From: Thiomonas bhubaneswarensis
GTDB taxonomy: Bacteria > Pseudomonadota > Gammaproteobacteria > Burkholderiales > Burkholderiaceae_C
Reading direction: 5' to 3'
DNA: 64,000 nucleotides
Assembly (NCBI RefSeq): GCF_001418255.1
Contig: NZ_LIPV01000005.1
Span: forward strand, 124,001-188,000
The stretch's first letter is position 1, and every line of letters starts with the position of its first letter. Position numbers and translations under genes: made by a program. Of the stretch, positions 18,402 to 27,498 are shown piece by piece. The notes below the pieces were generated by a model. That model was not told the origin of the DNA, did no database searches, and worked only from the letters and a program-made list of their open reading frames with translations.

Positions 18402-18415
18402 TTGAGATGTATCAA
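18402..18415. promoter_or_regulatory. FNR box upstream of ccoI
   Basis: TTGAGATGTATCAA fits TTGAT-N4-ATCAA at 9 of 10 positions and shares its ATGT spacer with the ccoN site. It lies 35-48 bp upstream of the ccoI start codon, in the 76-bp gap after hrpA. Confidence 0.85.
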
Positions 18416-18443
18416 GAAGTTTCTATCTATCGATCAAGGAATT

Positions 18444-21400
18444 TCATACCTGTTCCCACTGCGCCCAGACTTTTTCCAGGCGCTTGAGCGACACCGGCAT
18501 GGGCGTGCGCAGCTCCTGGGCGAACAGGGAAACGCGCAGTTCTTCGAGCAGCCACCGCAGCGTCTGCAGCCGCTCGGGCAAGGCGCCCCGGTACGCCGCC
18601 GCTTCGCGCTGCCAACGCGACAGCCAGGGGGCGAGCTGGGCGCTGAGTTGGGCGTCGCGTGCGGGGTCGGTGCGGAATTTATCCAGCCGCCGCGCAATGG
18701 CTTGCAGGTAACGGGGAAAGTGCGCGATCTGCGCTGGCGGGGTCTCGGTGAGGAAGCGCGGCGGCAACAGCGCCTGCAACTGGGCGCGGATGTCGCCGAG
18801 CAGCGCAGGCTGGTTTTTGAACCCTGCCAGCTTTTTCTGCACCTGGGCATGCTCCTCCAGAATCTGCCCGGCAAGCCGCGCCATTTCTGCGGCGAGAAGC
18901 TGAAAACGCGGCTTGCCTTCGCTCAGACGCTGCGCGAAGGCCGCCTTGTCGGTCGGCAGGGGCTCGGCCAGAAAGGCGCGGTCGAGCGCCGCATCGACGA
19001 TCTGCGAGCGCAGCAGATCGGCCGTGCCCAGCGCCATGAACAGCATGGCCGCCTGCTGAAACCCGGGCAGACCCTTCTCCGCATGCTTGATCTGCTCGCG
19101 CAGTTGCAGGGCGAACAGGCGGCGCAGCCCAGCGCGATGCAGGCGCGCGGCTTCCTCTGCGGTATCGAACACTTCCACATCGACTGCGTTGCCCTTGTCC
19201 ACCAGGGCGGGAAAGCCGATCAGGGTATGCGCACCGCGACGCAGTTCCAGCAGCTCGGGCAAGGCGTCGAAGGTCCAGTCGGTCAGGCCTTGCAGGGTGT
19301 CGGTGGGCACAGGGCTGGCGTCTGCGGCGGGACGCGCGCCCGCCTCGCCCGGGGATGTCGCGCCCTGCGGCTTGGCTTCGTTCGACGGCGGCAGACGGGT
19401 TTTGAGCTTGGCCAGCTCCGCGAACGCGTTGCGCGAGGCCTGGCCGTGGTCGGCACGCAGCTTGTCGATATCGCGCCCGGCGTCGATGCGCCGCCCATGG
19501 GTATCGATCACCTGCACGTTGAAGAACAGATGCGGGCCGAGGGTTTCGAGCTTGAAGTCGGTCCGCGGAAGCAGCAGCCCGGTGTGCTCGCGTACCAGGT
19601 CGCGCAGGGCGTCGAGCAGATCGCCCTGGCCGAAGCGGTCGGCCGCGGTGAGGCGCGTGGCGAAGGTCTCGGCAGTCTGCGGCAAGGGTACGAGGCGTGA
19701 GCGCGGCCGCTGCGGCAGGCTCTTGAGAAGCGCGAGGATTTTCTCCTTGAGCAGCCCCGGAACCAGCCATTGCAGGCGTTGCGCCGGGATCTGGTTGAGC
19801 GCGGCCAGCGGCGCGATCACGGTGACGCCGTCGCGCGCGCCTCCGGGGTCGAAGGTGTAGTCGAGCTGCAGCTCCAACGCGCCCAGCCTGAGGCGATTGG
19901 GAAAGGCCTCGGTGGTGATGCCCGCAGCTTCGTGGCGCATCAGCTCGTCGCGTTGCAGGAACAGCAGCTTGGGGTTGGCGCGCACCGCGTCGCGGTACCA
20001 GCGGTCGAAGCTGGCGCCGCTGTGCACCTCGGCGGGCACCTGCTGGTCGTAAAAGGCGTAGATGAGTTCCTCGTCCACCAGCACGTCGAGCCGCCGCGCC
20101 TTGTGTTCGAGCCGTTCGATGTCGGCGATCAACGCCCGGTTGTGCTGGAAGAACGTCCAGCGGCAGTCCCACTCGCCCGCCACCAGCGCCTCGCGCAGAA
20201 AAATCTCGCGCGCCTGGGCGGCATCGAAACGGCCGAAATCGACCCGACGCTGGTTGTAGACGACCAAGCCATAAAGCGTCGCGCGCTCGAAGGCGGTGAC
20301 CTGCGCCGGTTTTTTCTCCCAATGCGGATCGAGCAGGCTGGTCTTGAGCAGATGTGCACCCACACGCTCCAGCCATTGCGGCTCGATGCGCGCCACGCCA
20401 CGGGCGTAAAGCCGTGTCGTCTCCACCAGCTCGGCAGCCATGATCCAGCGCCCGGCCTTTCGGCCCAGCGGCGAAGACGGATGAATGGCGAATCGAATAC
20501 CCCTCGCGCCGAGGTACTGGGTGTCCTCATCCCCCTTGTAGCCGATGTTGCCGAGCAGGCCGGCGAGCAAGGCGCAGTGAATCTGCTCGTAAGTCGCCTC
20601 GGTGGTGTTGAGGCGCCAGCCCTGCTCAGCCACCAGGGTGTGGAGCTGGCTGTGCACGTCGTGCCATTCGCGCAGGCGCAGCGGCGACAGATATTGCGCG
20701 CGCAGCTCGCTCCAGAGCTTGCGCTGCGATTTTTTATGAGCAATGGCCGCGTGATAGTGCGCCCAGAGCTTGAGCCAGCCGAGAAATTCGGAGCGCTCGT
20801 CGCTGAACTTGCGATGCGCTTCGTCGGCGGCCTGCTGCGCCTCGGCGGGGCGTTCGCGCGGGTCCTGCACCGACAGCGCCGCGGCGATGATCAGCACCTC
20901 GGTCAGCGCTTCGCGGTTGCGCGCTTCGAGAATCATGCGGCCTATGCGCGGGTCGACAGGCAGGCGTGCGAGTTCGCGGCCCAGCGGCGTTAGTGCATTG
21001 CGGTCATCCACCGCGCCCAGCTCGGTGAGCAGCTGGTAACCGTCGGCGATGGCCTTGCCCGGCGGCGGCTCAATGAAGGGAAACTGCTCGATCGCGTCCA
21101 GCCCTAGCGCCTTCATGCGCAGGATGACGGCCGCCAGCGAAGAGCGCAGGATTTCCGGCGTGGTGAACCGCGACCGTTCGGCAAATCCGGCTTCGTCATA
21201 AAGCCGGATGCACACACCATTCGCCACCCGCCCGCAGCGCCCGGCGCGCTGCTGCGCCGCGGCCTGGCTGACGGCCTCGACCTGCAGCATTTCCACCTTG
21301 TTGCGGTAGCTGTAGCGCTTGACCCGCGCCAGCCCCGAGTCGATGACATAGCGGATGCCCGGCACGGTCAACGAGGTCTCGGCCACATTGGTGGCCAGCA

Positions 21401-22346
21401 CAATGCGCCTCGCCCCGCCCGAGGCGAACACCCTATCCTGCTCGGCCTGCGACAGCCGGGCGTACAGCGGCAGGATTTCCACACCGGCACGCTTCGTGTC
21501 CAGATGGTGCTTGCGCAGCGCCGCCTCGGCCTCGCGGATCTCGCGCTCACCGGGCAGGAAAACCAGTACATCGCCGGGGCCCATGCGCCACAACTCGTCC
21601 ACGGCGTCGCAGATGGCCGCCGAAAGGTCGCGGTCGTCGCCCTTGTCCACACCGAAGGGCCGCCAGCGAATCTCCACCGGATACAAACGCCCGGAAACCT
21701 CGATGACGGGCGCGGGCCGACCCGAGGCATCGGCGAAATGCCGGGCAAAGCGCTCGGCGTCGATGGTCGCCGAGGTGACGACGATTTTCAGATCGGGCCT
21801 GCGCGGCATCAACTGCCTGAGATAACCCAGCAGCACGTCGATGTTCAGGCTGCGCTCGTGCGCTTCGTCGATGATCAGGGTGTCGTAGGCGCGCAGCAGG
21901 GGATCGGTCTGCGTTTCCGCCAGCAGGATGCCGTCGGTCATCAGCTTGATCGAAGCCCCGGGCTGCAATCTGTCGTTGAAGCGCACCTTATAGCCTGCGA
22001 TGGCGCCCAGCTCGCTGTCGAGCTCCTGGGCCACGCGTCTGGCGATGCTGATGGCCGCCAGCCGCCTCGGCTGGGTGTGGCCGATCAGTCCCTTGCCGCC
22101 CGCGCCCAGTCCGCGTCCGATGGACAGCGCGATCTTGGGCAACTGCGTGGTCTTGCCCGAGCCGGTTTCGCCGCAGACGATGACCACCTGATGCTCGCGC
22201 ATGGCCTGCGCGATGTCTTCTCGCCGCTGGGAAACCGGCAGCTCCGGCGCAAACCGCACCTCGCCCACCGGCGTGGCAGGCCCCGGCGTGCGTGGGGGCA
22301 CGGGCCTGCGGGTTCGAGGCGGGCGGGAAGCGGTCGGTTCAGACAT
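18444..22346 (-). CDS. hrpA: ATP-dependent RNA helicase HrpA
   Basis: A 1300-residue DEAH-box RNA helicase. Walker A GETGSGKT is at 59-66, DEAH at 160-163, the SAT motif near 212 and QRAGRCGR near 377. These are followed by winged-helix, ratchet and OB-like domains and the long C-terminal DUF3418 typical of HrpA. The frame is open for 33 further codons, but ATG 22346 (MSEPTASRPP) gives the usual length and avoids overlap with divergent argA. A Pro/Ala/Gly-rich insert lies near residues 985-1015. E. coli HrpA rescues stalled ribosomes by mRNA cleavage; the same is assumed here. Confidence 0.96.
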   Translation of the reverse strand: MSEPTASRPPRTRRPVPPRTPGPATPVGEVRFAPELPVSQRREDIAQAMREHQVVIVCGETGSGKTTQLPKIALSIGRGLGAGGKGLIGHTQPRRLAAISIARRVAQELDSELGAIAGYKVRFNDRLQPGASIKLMTDGILLAETQTDPLLRAYDTLIIDEAHERSLNIDVLLGYLRQLMPRRPDLKIVVTSATIDAERFARHFADASGRPAPVIEVSGRLYPVEIRWRPFGVDKGDDRDLSAAICDAVDELWRMGPGDVLVFLPGEREIREAEAALRKHHLDTKRAGVEILPLYARLSQAEQDRVFASGGARRIVLATNVAETSLTVPGIRYVIDSGLARVKRYSYRNKVEMLQVEAVSQAAAQQRAGRCGRVANGVCIRLYDEAGFAERSRFTTPEILRSSLAAVILRMKALGLDAIEQFPFIEPPPGKAIADGYQLLTELGAVDDRNALTPLGRELARLPVDPRIGRMILEARNREALTEVLIIAAALSVQDPRERPAEAQQAADEAHRKFSDERSEFLGWLKLWAHYHAAIAHKKSQRKLWSELRAQYLSPLRLREWHDVHSQLHTLVAEQGWRLNTTEATYEQIHCALLAGLLGNIGYKGDEDTQYLGARGIRFAIHPSSPLGRKAGRWIMAAELVETTRLYARGVARIEPQWLERVGAHLLKTSLLDPHWEKKPAQVTAFERATLYGLVVYNQRRVDFGRFDAAQAREIFLREALVAGEWDCRWTFFQHNRALIADIERLEHKARRLDVLVDEELIYAFYDQQVPAEVHSGASFDRWYRDAVRANPKLLFLQRDELMRHEAAGITTEAFPNRLRLGALELQLDYTFDPGGARDGVTVIAPLAALNQIPAQRLQWLVPGLLKEKILALLKSLPQRPRSRLVPLPQTAETFATRLTAADRFGQGDLLDALRDLVREHTGLLLPRTDFKLETLGPHLFFNVQVIDTHGRRIDAGRDIDKLRADHGQASRNAFAELAKLKTRLPPSNEAKPQGATSPGEAGARPAADASPVPTDTLQGLTDWTFDALPELLELRRGAHTLIGFPALVDKGNAVDVEVFDTAEEAARLHRAGLRRLFALQLREQIKHAEKGLPGFQQAAMLFMALGTADLLRSQIVDAALDRAFLAEPLPTDKAAFAQRLSEGKPRFQLLAAEMARLAGQILEEHAQVQKKLAGFKNQPALLGDIRAQLQALLPPRFLTETPPAQIAHFPRYLQAIARRLDKFRTDPARDAQLSAQLAPWLSRWQREAAAYRGALPERLQTLRWLLEELRVSLFAQELRTPMPVSLKRLEKVWAQWEQV

Positions 22347-22396
22347 GAAAGACAGGGCATGCGGAAAACAACCCGTCATTCTCGGATAATCACGCC

Positions 22397-23722
22397 ATGA
22401 TCGCCACGCAGGAACAATTCGTCGATTGGCTGCGCTCCGTCGCACCCTACATCCACGCTCATCGCGGCAAGACCTTCGTGGTCGCCATCGCCGGCGAATT
22501 GATCGCTGCCGGACGCCTCAACGCCCTGGTACAAGACGTGGCCCTGCTCACCGCCATGGGCGTGCGCATCGTGCTGGTGCACGGCTTTCGCCCGCAGGTC
22601 GAGGCGCAGTTGCGCGAAAAGGGCGTGGGCTCGCGCTACTCGCACGGCATGCGCGTGACCGACGAAGTGGCACTCGACGCCGCGCAGGAGGCAGCCGGGC
22701 AACTGCGATTCGAGATCGAGGCGACGTTCTCGCAAGGGCTGCCCAACACGCCCATGGCCGGCGCCACCGTGCGCGTGGTCTCGGGCAATTTCATCATCGC
22801 CCGCCCCGTGGGCGTGATCGACGGTCTGGACTTCCAGCACACCGGGCTCGTGCGCAAGGTCGACGCGCCCACCATCTCCCGCGCGCTCGAATACGGTGCC
22901 GTCGTGCTCATGTCGCCCTTCGGCTACTCGCCCACGGGCGAGGCCTTCAACCTCAGCATGGAAGACGTCGCCAGCAGCGTGGGGGCCGCCATCAAGGCGG
23001 AAAAACTGGTGCTCATCACCGAAGTGGACGGCGTGATCGACGCCGAGCACAACCTCGTGCCCGAAATGACCGTGGCGCAGGCCGAGAGTCTGCTCTCGCG
23101 CCTGCCCGACCCGCAACAACCCACCGACACCGCGTTCTATCTGCGGCATGCCGTGCGCGCCGTGCGCGGCGGGGTGACGCGCGCGCACATCATTCCGTAT
23201 GCGCTCGACGGCTCGCTGCTGCTCGAACTGTTCACCCACGACGGCGTAGGCACCATGATCGCCGACGAGCATCTGGAACATCTGCGCCAGGCCACGGCCG
23301 ACGATGTGGGCGGCATCCTGCAGCTCATCGAGCCGTTGGAAGAACAGGGCGTACTGGTCAAGCGCAGCCGCACCGAAATCGAGCGCGACATCGCCAATTA
23401 CACCGTTCTCGAACACGACGGCATCATCTTCGGCTGCGCCGCGCTCTACCCCTACCCGGAGCAGAAAACCGGCGAAATGGCCGCGCTCACCGTCCACCCC
23501 TCGGCCCAGGGTCAGGGCGACGGCGAGCGCATTCTCAAGCACATCGAACAGCGCGCACGCGCGCTAGGCCTGCAGAGCATTTTCGTCCTCACCACCCGCA
23601 CCATGCACTGGTTCATCAAGCGAGGCTTCGTGCTGGTGGAGCGCGAATGGCTGCCACCCGACCGCCGCCTGCGCTATGACGACCAGCGCCGATCGCGGGT
23701 GCTGGTCAAACATCTCTCCTGA
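22397..23722 (+). CDS. argA: Amino-acid N-acetyltransferase (N-acetylglutamate synthase)
   Basis: A 441-residue two-domain enzyme making N-acetylglutamate, the first step of arginine synthesis. An amino-acid-kinase domain (about 1-290, with VVAIAGELI and VLVHGFRPQVEAQL) is followed by a GNAT acetyltransferase domain with the acetyl-CoA loop VHPSAQGQGDGERIL (about 369-383). The kinase-like domain normally binds arginine for feedback inhibition. It is divergent from hrpA with 50 bp between the starts. Confidence 0.96.
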   Translation: MIATQEQFVDWLRSVAPYIHAHRGKTFVVAIAGELIAAGRLNALVQDVALLTAMGVRIVLVHGFRPQVEAQLREKGVGSRYSHGMRVTDEVALDAAQEAAGQLRFEIEATFSQGLPNTPMAGATVRVVSGNFIIARPVGVIDGLDFQHTGLVRKVDAPTISRALEYGAVVLMSPFGYSPTGEAFNLSMEDVASSVGAAIKAEKLVLITEVDGVIDAEHNLVPEMTVAQAESLLSRLPDPQQPTDTAFYLRHAVRAVRGGVTRAHIIPYALDGSLLLELFTHDGVGTMIADEHLEHLRQATADDVGGILQLIEPLEEQGVLVKRSRTEIERDIANYTVLEHDGIIFGCAALYPYPEQKTGEMAALTVHPSAQGQGDGERILKHIEQRARALGLQSIFVLTTRTMHWFIKRGFVLVEREWLPPDRRLRYDDQRRSRVLVKHLS

Positions 23723-23782
23723 TTGTCCCGCGTCATCCGCATGGCATGGCGCGACCCGCCCCTCCCCACCAAGGAACTCTCC

Positions 23783-24055
23783 ATGACTCGAATGGTTCAA
23801 TGCGTCAAACTCGGCCGCGAAGCCGAAGGCCTCGATTTCGCCCCCTACCCCGGCGAACTCGGCGCGCGCATCTACAACAACGTCTCCAAGGAAGCCTGGG
23901 CCGCCTGGCTCAAGCACCAGACCATGCTGGTCAATGAAAACCGCCTCAACCTGGCCGATGCCCGAGCCCGGCAATATCTGGCGCGGCAAATGGAGAAGTA
24001 CTTTTTCGGCGAAGGCGCGGAAATGCCGCAAGGCTACGTGCCGCCGACGGCCTGA
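23783..24055 (+). CDS. yggX: Fe(2+)-trafficking protein YggX
   Basis: A 90-residue protein that matches the YggX family nearly end to end: [16 protein letters not shown] with the conserved Cys7, [11 protein letters not shown], then the C-terminal helix [10 protein letters not shown]. It protects Fe-S clusters against oxidative damage and may carry iron. ATG 23783 is preceded by AAGGAA at good spacing. It follows argA by 60 bp and may be cotranscribed. Confidence 0.95.
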   Translation: MTRMVQCVKLGREAEGLDFAPYPGELGARIYNNVSKEAWAAWLKHQTMLVNENRLNLADARARQYLARQMEKYFFGEGAEMPQGYVPPTA

Positions 24056-24102
24056 ACGCCCGTCCCGGACTCACCGAGCGACGCCCATCTCAAGGGCCAC
24101 CC

Positions 24103-24120
24103 AATACCCCCGTTAGTATT
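24103..24120. promoter_or_regulatory. Candidate operator, AATAC-N8-GTATT (site 1)
   Basis: AATAC at 24103-24107 and GTATT at 24116-24120 form an inverted repeat with an 8-bp spacer. The same half-sites and spacing recur at 24228-24245, closer to the fadL-like gene. The protein that would bind is unknown. Confidence 0.4.
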
Positions 24121-24227
24121 TTCTGGGGATTTTTCGCGCTCTCGTACAACAATTCGCAAAGTTGCGCAATCAACACTAAACACAATGTGGTGTATGCGCG
24201 TGCGCCCCTACCATCACGGCAGCCCTC

Positions 24228-24245
24228 AATACTCAATTGAGTATT
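24228..24245. promoter_or_regulatory. Candidate operator, perfect 18-bp palindrome (site 2)
   Basis: AATACTCAATTGAGTATT is a perfect 18-bp palindrome about 77 bp before the fadL-like start codon. It shares its outer half-sites and N8 spacing with the site centred 125 bp upstream. This is typical of a dimeric repressor or activator site. Confidence 0.55.
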
Positions 24246-24321
24246 TTGAGTCTGGGCCGCTCTTGCGGCGCAATCAACCACCGATGGAGGCCGGGTCGTT
24301 CGCCCGGTAGGAGACACAAGA

Positions 24322-25614
24322 ATGCAACTCAAGAAACTGGCACTCTCGCTGGCCCTGGCCGGCATCGCCCTTCCCGCTGCTCACGCGACCAATGGTTATT
24401 TTCAACCTGGTTTCAGTGTGAAATCCGTGGGCATGGGTGGCGTTGGGATCGCTTTCCCGCAGGATGCCCTGGCTGCCGCAATCAACCCTGCTGGAATGGT
24501 CGATATTGGCAATCGCCTGGATTTTGGCGTGAGCGCATTCGAGCCCAAGCGTGACGCCAGCCTCAGCTCGAACGCGACCGTGTACAGCCCCCAGGCTGGC
24601 CAGTCGTTCCCGATTGGCGGCAGCTACGGCGGCAACGATACCAAAACGTTCATCATTCCTGAATTTGGCGTTAACTACATGCTCAACCCGACGATGTCGG
24701 TTGGCTTGAGCATCTACGGCAACGGCGGCCTGAACACCGGTTACTCAAAGATCTTTCCTCCGTTCGCCCCTGGCACCGGTGTTGATTTGCAACAGTTGTT
24801 CTTCGCGCCCTCGTTCGCGATGAAGGTCAATTCGTCCAACTCCATTGGTGTCAGCCTGAACATTGTCCATCAGTCGTTCCGTGCCAACGGTTTGACTAAT
24901 CTGTGCAATGCACCGGTACCTGGTGCGCCTGCAGGCACGACCTTGTCAGCCAACCCAGCAGCGTGTACCGACAACGGTCATGCTGACTCTAACGGCGTGG
25001 GCGTGCGCATCGGCTGGATCGGCCAGCTCACTCCGACATTGGCAGTTGGTGCGACCTATCAGTCCGAAACCCATATGCAGGGGTTTGACAAATACAGAGG
25101 TCTTTTCGCGAATGCGGGTCAGTTCAACATCCCAGCCAACTTTGGGATCGGTCTGGCGTGGAAAGCGACCCCCGCTATGACTATCGCTGCCGATATTGTG
25201 CGTATCGATTACGGCAGTATCCCGGCGATTGCGAACGGCATGCTGCCGGGTCAATTGGGTGGCCAGACCAATGGACCAGGCTTTGGCTGGAAGAGCATCA
25301 ATGTCTACAAGCTTGGGGTCGCTTATCAATACAACGAAGCGCTCACCTTGCGTGCTGGTTGGAATCACGGCGACAACCCAATCGACTCGTCGAATATTTT
25401 GTTCAACACCCTGGCTCCGGGCGTGATCAAAGACCATCTGACTCTGGGTGCGACCTACGCCATTGCGAAAAACATGGAGCTCTCGTTTGATTACGTTCAT
25501 GCGTTCGGCAATTCTGTTACTGGACAGCTGCCCGGCAACTTCGGTTTCACTGGGACAGAGACTCTCAGCATGAGTCAGAATGTGCTGGGGGTGACTCTTG
25601 GATGGAAATACTGA
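24322..25614 (+). CDS. FadL/TodX-family outer-membrane transporter
   Basis: A 430-residue beta-barrel protein with a Sec signal peptide cleaved near residue 22 (ALPAAHA-TNGYF). The mature N terminus fits the FadL pattern: GFSVKSVGMGGVGIAFPQDALAAAINPAG, with the NPAG motif. It ends in an aromatic residue (LGWKY), as outer-membrane barrels do. Such proteins admit long-chain fatty acids or aromatic hydrocarbons; the substrate cannot be told. The 266-bp upstream region holds two matching palindromic sites, and a strong terminator follows. Codon use looks less GC-biased than in neighbouring genes, which may reflect high expression of a barrel protein. Confidence 0.9.
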   Translation: MQLKKLALSLALAGIALPAAHATNGYFQPGFSVKSVGMGGVGIAFPQDALAAAINPAGMVDIGNRLDFGVSAFEPKRDASLSSNATVYSPQAGQSFPIGGSYGGNDTKTFIIPEFGVNYMLNPTMSVGLSIYGNGGLNTGYSKIFPPFAPGTGVDLQQLFFAPSFAMKVNSSNSIGVSLNIVHQSFRANGLTNLCNAPVPGAPAGTTLSANPAACTDNGHADSNGVGVRIGWIGQLTPTLAVGATYQSETHMQGFDKYRGLFANAGQFNIPANFGIGLAWKATPAMTIAADIVRIDYGSIPAIANGMLPGQLGGQTNGPGFGWKSINVYKLGVAYQYNEALTLRAGWNHGDNPIDSSNILFNTLAPGVIKDHLTLGATYAIAKNMELSFDYVHAFGNSVTGQLPGNFGFTGTETLSMSQNVLGVTLGWKY

Positions 25615-25632
25615 TTCCAGCCGACCCCAATC

Positions 25633-25660
25633 AAACCGCAGCCTCGGCTGCGGTTTTTTT
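25633..25660 (+). terminator. Rho-independent terminator after fadL-like gene
   Basis: AAACCGCAGCC (25633-25643) pairs with GGCTGCGGTTT (25646-25656) across a TC turn and runs into seven T. It ends exactly where the frame of the next gene becomes open. Confidence 0.92.
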
Positions 25661-25699
25661 ATGCCCTCGAAGTCCGCCCCCGGGGCCGGTTCACCGACA

Positions 25700-27115
25700 A
25701 TGCCGTCCATGCTGCCCTGTTATGTATTGCTGGACCTCGAAACCACCGGCGCCCATCCGGTGCATGACCGCATCACCGAAGTGGCGGCCATGCGTATCGA
25801 GGGCGGGGAAGTGGTGGCGAAGTGGAGCCGTCTGATCGATCCGGGGCAGCGCATTCCGCCGTTCATTCAGCAGCTCACCGGCATCACCGACAGCATGGTG
25901 GCGGGTGCTCCGAACTTCGGTGCGGTGTTGCCCGAGTTGCTCACGCTGCTCGATGGCGCCGTGCTCGTGGCGCACAACGTGCGGTTCGATCATGGTTTCC
26001 TGAAACAGGCCGCCGCACGCGAAGGGGTAGATCTGCGGGTGAAGACGCTATGTACCGTGCGTCTGTCGCGCAAGCTGTATCCACAGGCGCGGGGGCATGG
26101 GCTGGATGCGATCATGCGCCGTCATGGCCTGCACACCACGGCTCGGCATCGGGCCATGGGCGATGTCGAGTTGCTGCATCAATGGCTGGCCATCGCTCAA
26201 ACGGAACTGGGTTCCGAGGCGGTGGAAAGCGCGGCGTACAGCTTGTTGCGCAGCAGCGCCAGCTTGCCGCCGCACCTGGAAACGCCGATGGACGAGGTTC
26301 CCGACACGCCCGGGGTCTACCTGCTCTTCGGCGAGGGCGACATGCCGCTTTACATCGGCAAGAGCGTGCGTCTGCGCAGTCGGGTGCTCGCGCACTTTCA
26401 GGCGGATCACCGCGACGCGCGCGAACTCCGCCTGGCTCAGGAGGTCCGGCGGGTGGAGTGGCAGCAAACGGCGGGAGAGTTTGGCGCCCTGCTGCTGGAA
26501 ATGCGGCTCATCAAGGAACGACAGCCCCTGCTCAATCGCCAATTGCGCCGCGAACGGCAGCTCTGCTCTTGGGAGTTGAGCGACGATGCCCAGGCGCGGC
26601 CGCTGCTGCGCCTGGTGCGCGGCGAGGAACTCGATCCGCGATCGTTTTCCCGTCTCTTCGGCTGCTATCGCAGCAAACGGCAGGCCGTGGACGAACTGCG
26701 CTCGCTCGCCGAGCGTCATACGCTCTGTCCCCAGGCTCTGGGGCTGGAATCGGGCAAGGGCCGTTGCTTCGCCCACCAGATCGGTCGATGCAAAGGCGTG
26801 TGCTGCGGGCTTGAACCGCCACAGCAGCATCTCGCACGGCTGCAACTGGCGCTGGCCGCCGATCGACTGCGCACCTGGCCCTATGCCGGGCCCATCGGTC
26901 TGCGCGAACACGACCCGGCGCAAGACCGCACCGATGTGCATGTGTTCGACCAATGGCGCTATCTGGGCACGGCACGCAGCGAGCCCGATCTGGCTGCGCT
27001 GGCGGAGGGCCCACACGAGATCGAGTCAGGTGGCTTCGACCTCGACCTCTATCGTCTGCTTCTCGGTCGTCTGATGGGCGCCAAAGGCCCGCCGCCCGAT
27101 CTGATCCGGCTGTGA
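25700..27115 (+). CDS. DEDDh exonuclease fused to GIY-YIG (UvrC/Cho-like) nuclease
   Basis: A 471-residue fusion. Residues 7-175 are a DNA polymerase III epsilon-type 3'-5' exonuclease with Asp12/Glu14 in LLDLETTG, the HNVRFDHGFL motif and HRAMGDVELL (DEDDh). Residues of about 208-290 form a GIY-YIG domain (GVYLLFGEGDMPLYIGKSVRLRSRV) as in UvrC and Cho, followed by a Cys-rich UvrC-like segment (CFAHQIGRCKGVCCG). It probably incises or trims damaged DNA. The frame is open from within the terminator. ATG 25700 (or 25709) is preferred to ATG 25661, which directly abuts the T run. Confidence 0.88.
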   Translation: MPSMLPCYVLLDLETTGAHPVHDRITEVAAMRIEGGEVVAKWSRLIDPGQRIPPFIQQLTGITDSMVAGAPNFGAVLPELLTLLDGAVLVAHNVRFDHGFLKQAAAREGVDLRVKTLCTVRLSRKLYPQARGHGLDAIMRRHGLHTTARHRAMGDVELLHQWLAIAQTELGSEAVESAAYSLLRSSASLPPHLETPMDEVPDTPGVYLLFGEGDMPLYIGKSVRLRSRVLAHFQADHRDARELRLAQEVRRVEWQQTAGEFGALLLEMRLIKERQPLLNRQLRRERQLCSWELSDDAQARPLLRLVRGEELDPRSFSRLFGCYRSKRQAVDELRSLAERHTLCPQALGLESGKGRCFAHQIGRCKGVCCGLEPPQQHLARLQLALAADRLRTWPYAGPIGLREHDPAQDRTDVHVFDQWRYLGTARSEPDLAALAEGPHEIESGGFDLDLYRLLLGRLMGAKGPPPDLIRL

Positions 27116-27130
27116 GCGCGCAACGGCGAA

Positions 27131-27469
27131 TCAGCCGTGTTCCTTGGCGTGGTTGATGGAGTACTTCGGGATCTCGATGGTCACGTCTTCGTCGGCAAGG
27201 ATAGCCTGGCACGACAGGCGCGACGTGGGCTCCAGCCCCCACGCGCGGTCGAGCAGATCTTCTTCGCTCTCGTCGAGTTCGCCCAGGCTCTCATAACCCT
27301 TGCGCACGACCACATGGCAGGTGGTGCAGGCGCATTGCATGTCGCAAGCGTGCTCGATCGGCACGCCGTTCTCCAGCAGGGCTTCGCAGATCGAGGTGCC
27401 GCGCGCTGCGCTGACCTGCTTGCCTTCCGGGCAGTATTCGGGATGCGGCAGTACCGTGATGATGGGCAT
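27131..27469 (-). CDS. fdx: ISC-type [2Fe-2S] ferredoxin
   Basis: A 112-residue adrenodoxin-type ferredoxin that supplies electrons for Fe-S assembly on IscU. The cluster ligands are Cys42, Cys48, Cys51 and Cys87, with an extra Cys46 as in other ISC ferredoxins. ATG 27469 (MPIITVLPHPEYCPEG) is the normal family start; the open frame continues upstream through hscA only as an overlap. It is the last gene of the isc operon, 29 bp after hscA. No iscX is seen after it. Confidence 0.96.
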   Translation of the reverse strand: MPIITVLPHPEYCPEGKQVSAARGTSICEALLENGVPIEHACDMQCACTTCHVVVRKGYESLGELDESEEDLLDRAWGLEPTSRLSCQAILADEDVTIEIPKYSINHAKEHG

Positions 27470-27498
27470 GGTGCGAATGAGATGAGAACGTCGGGGCG

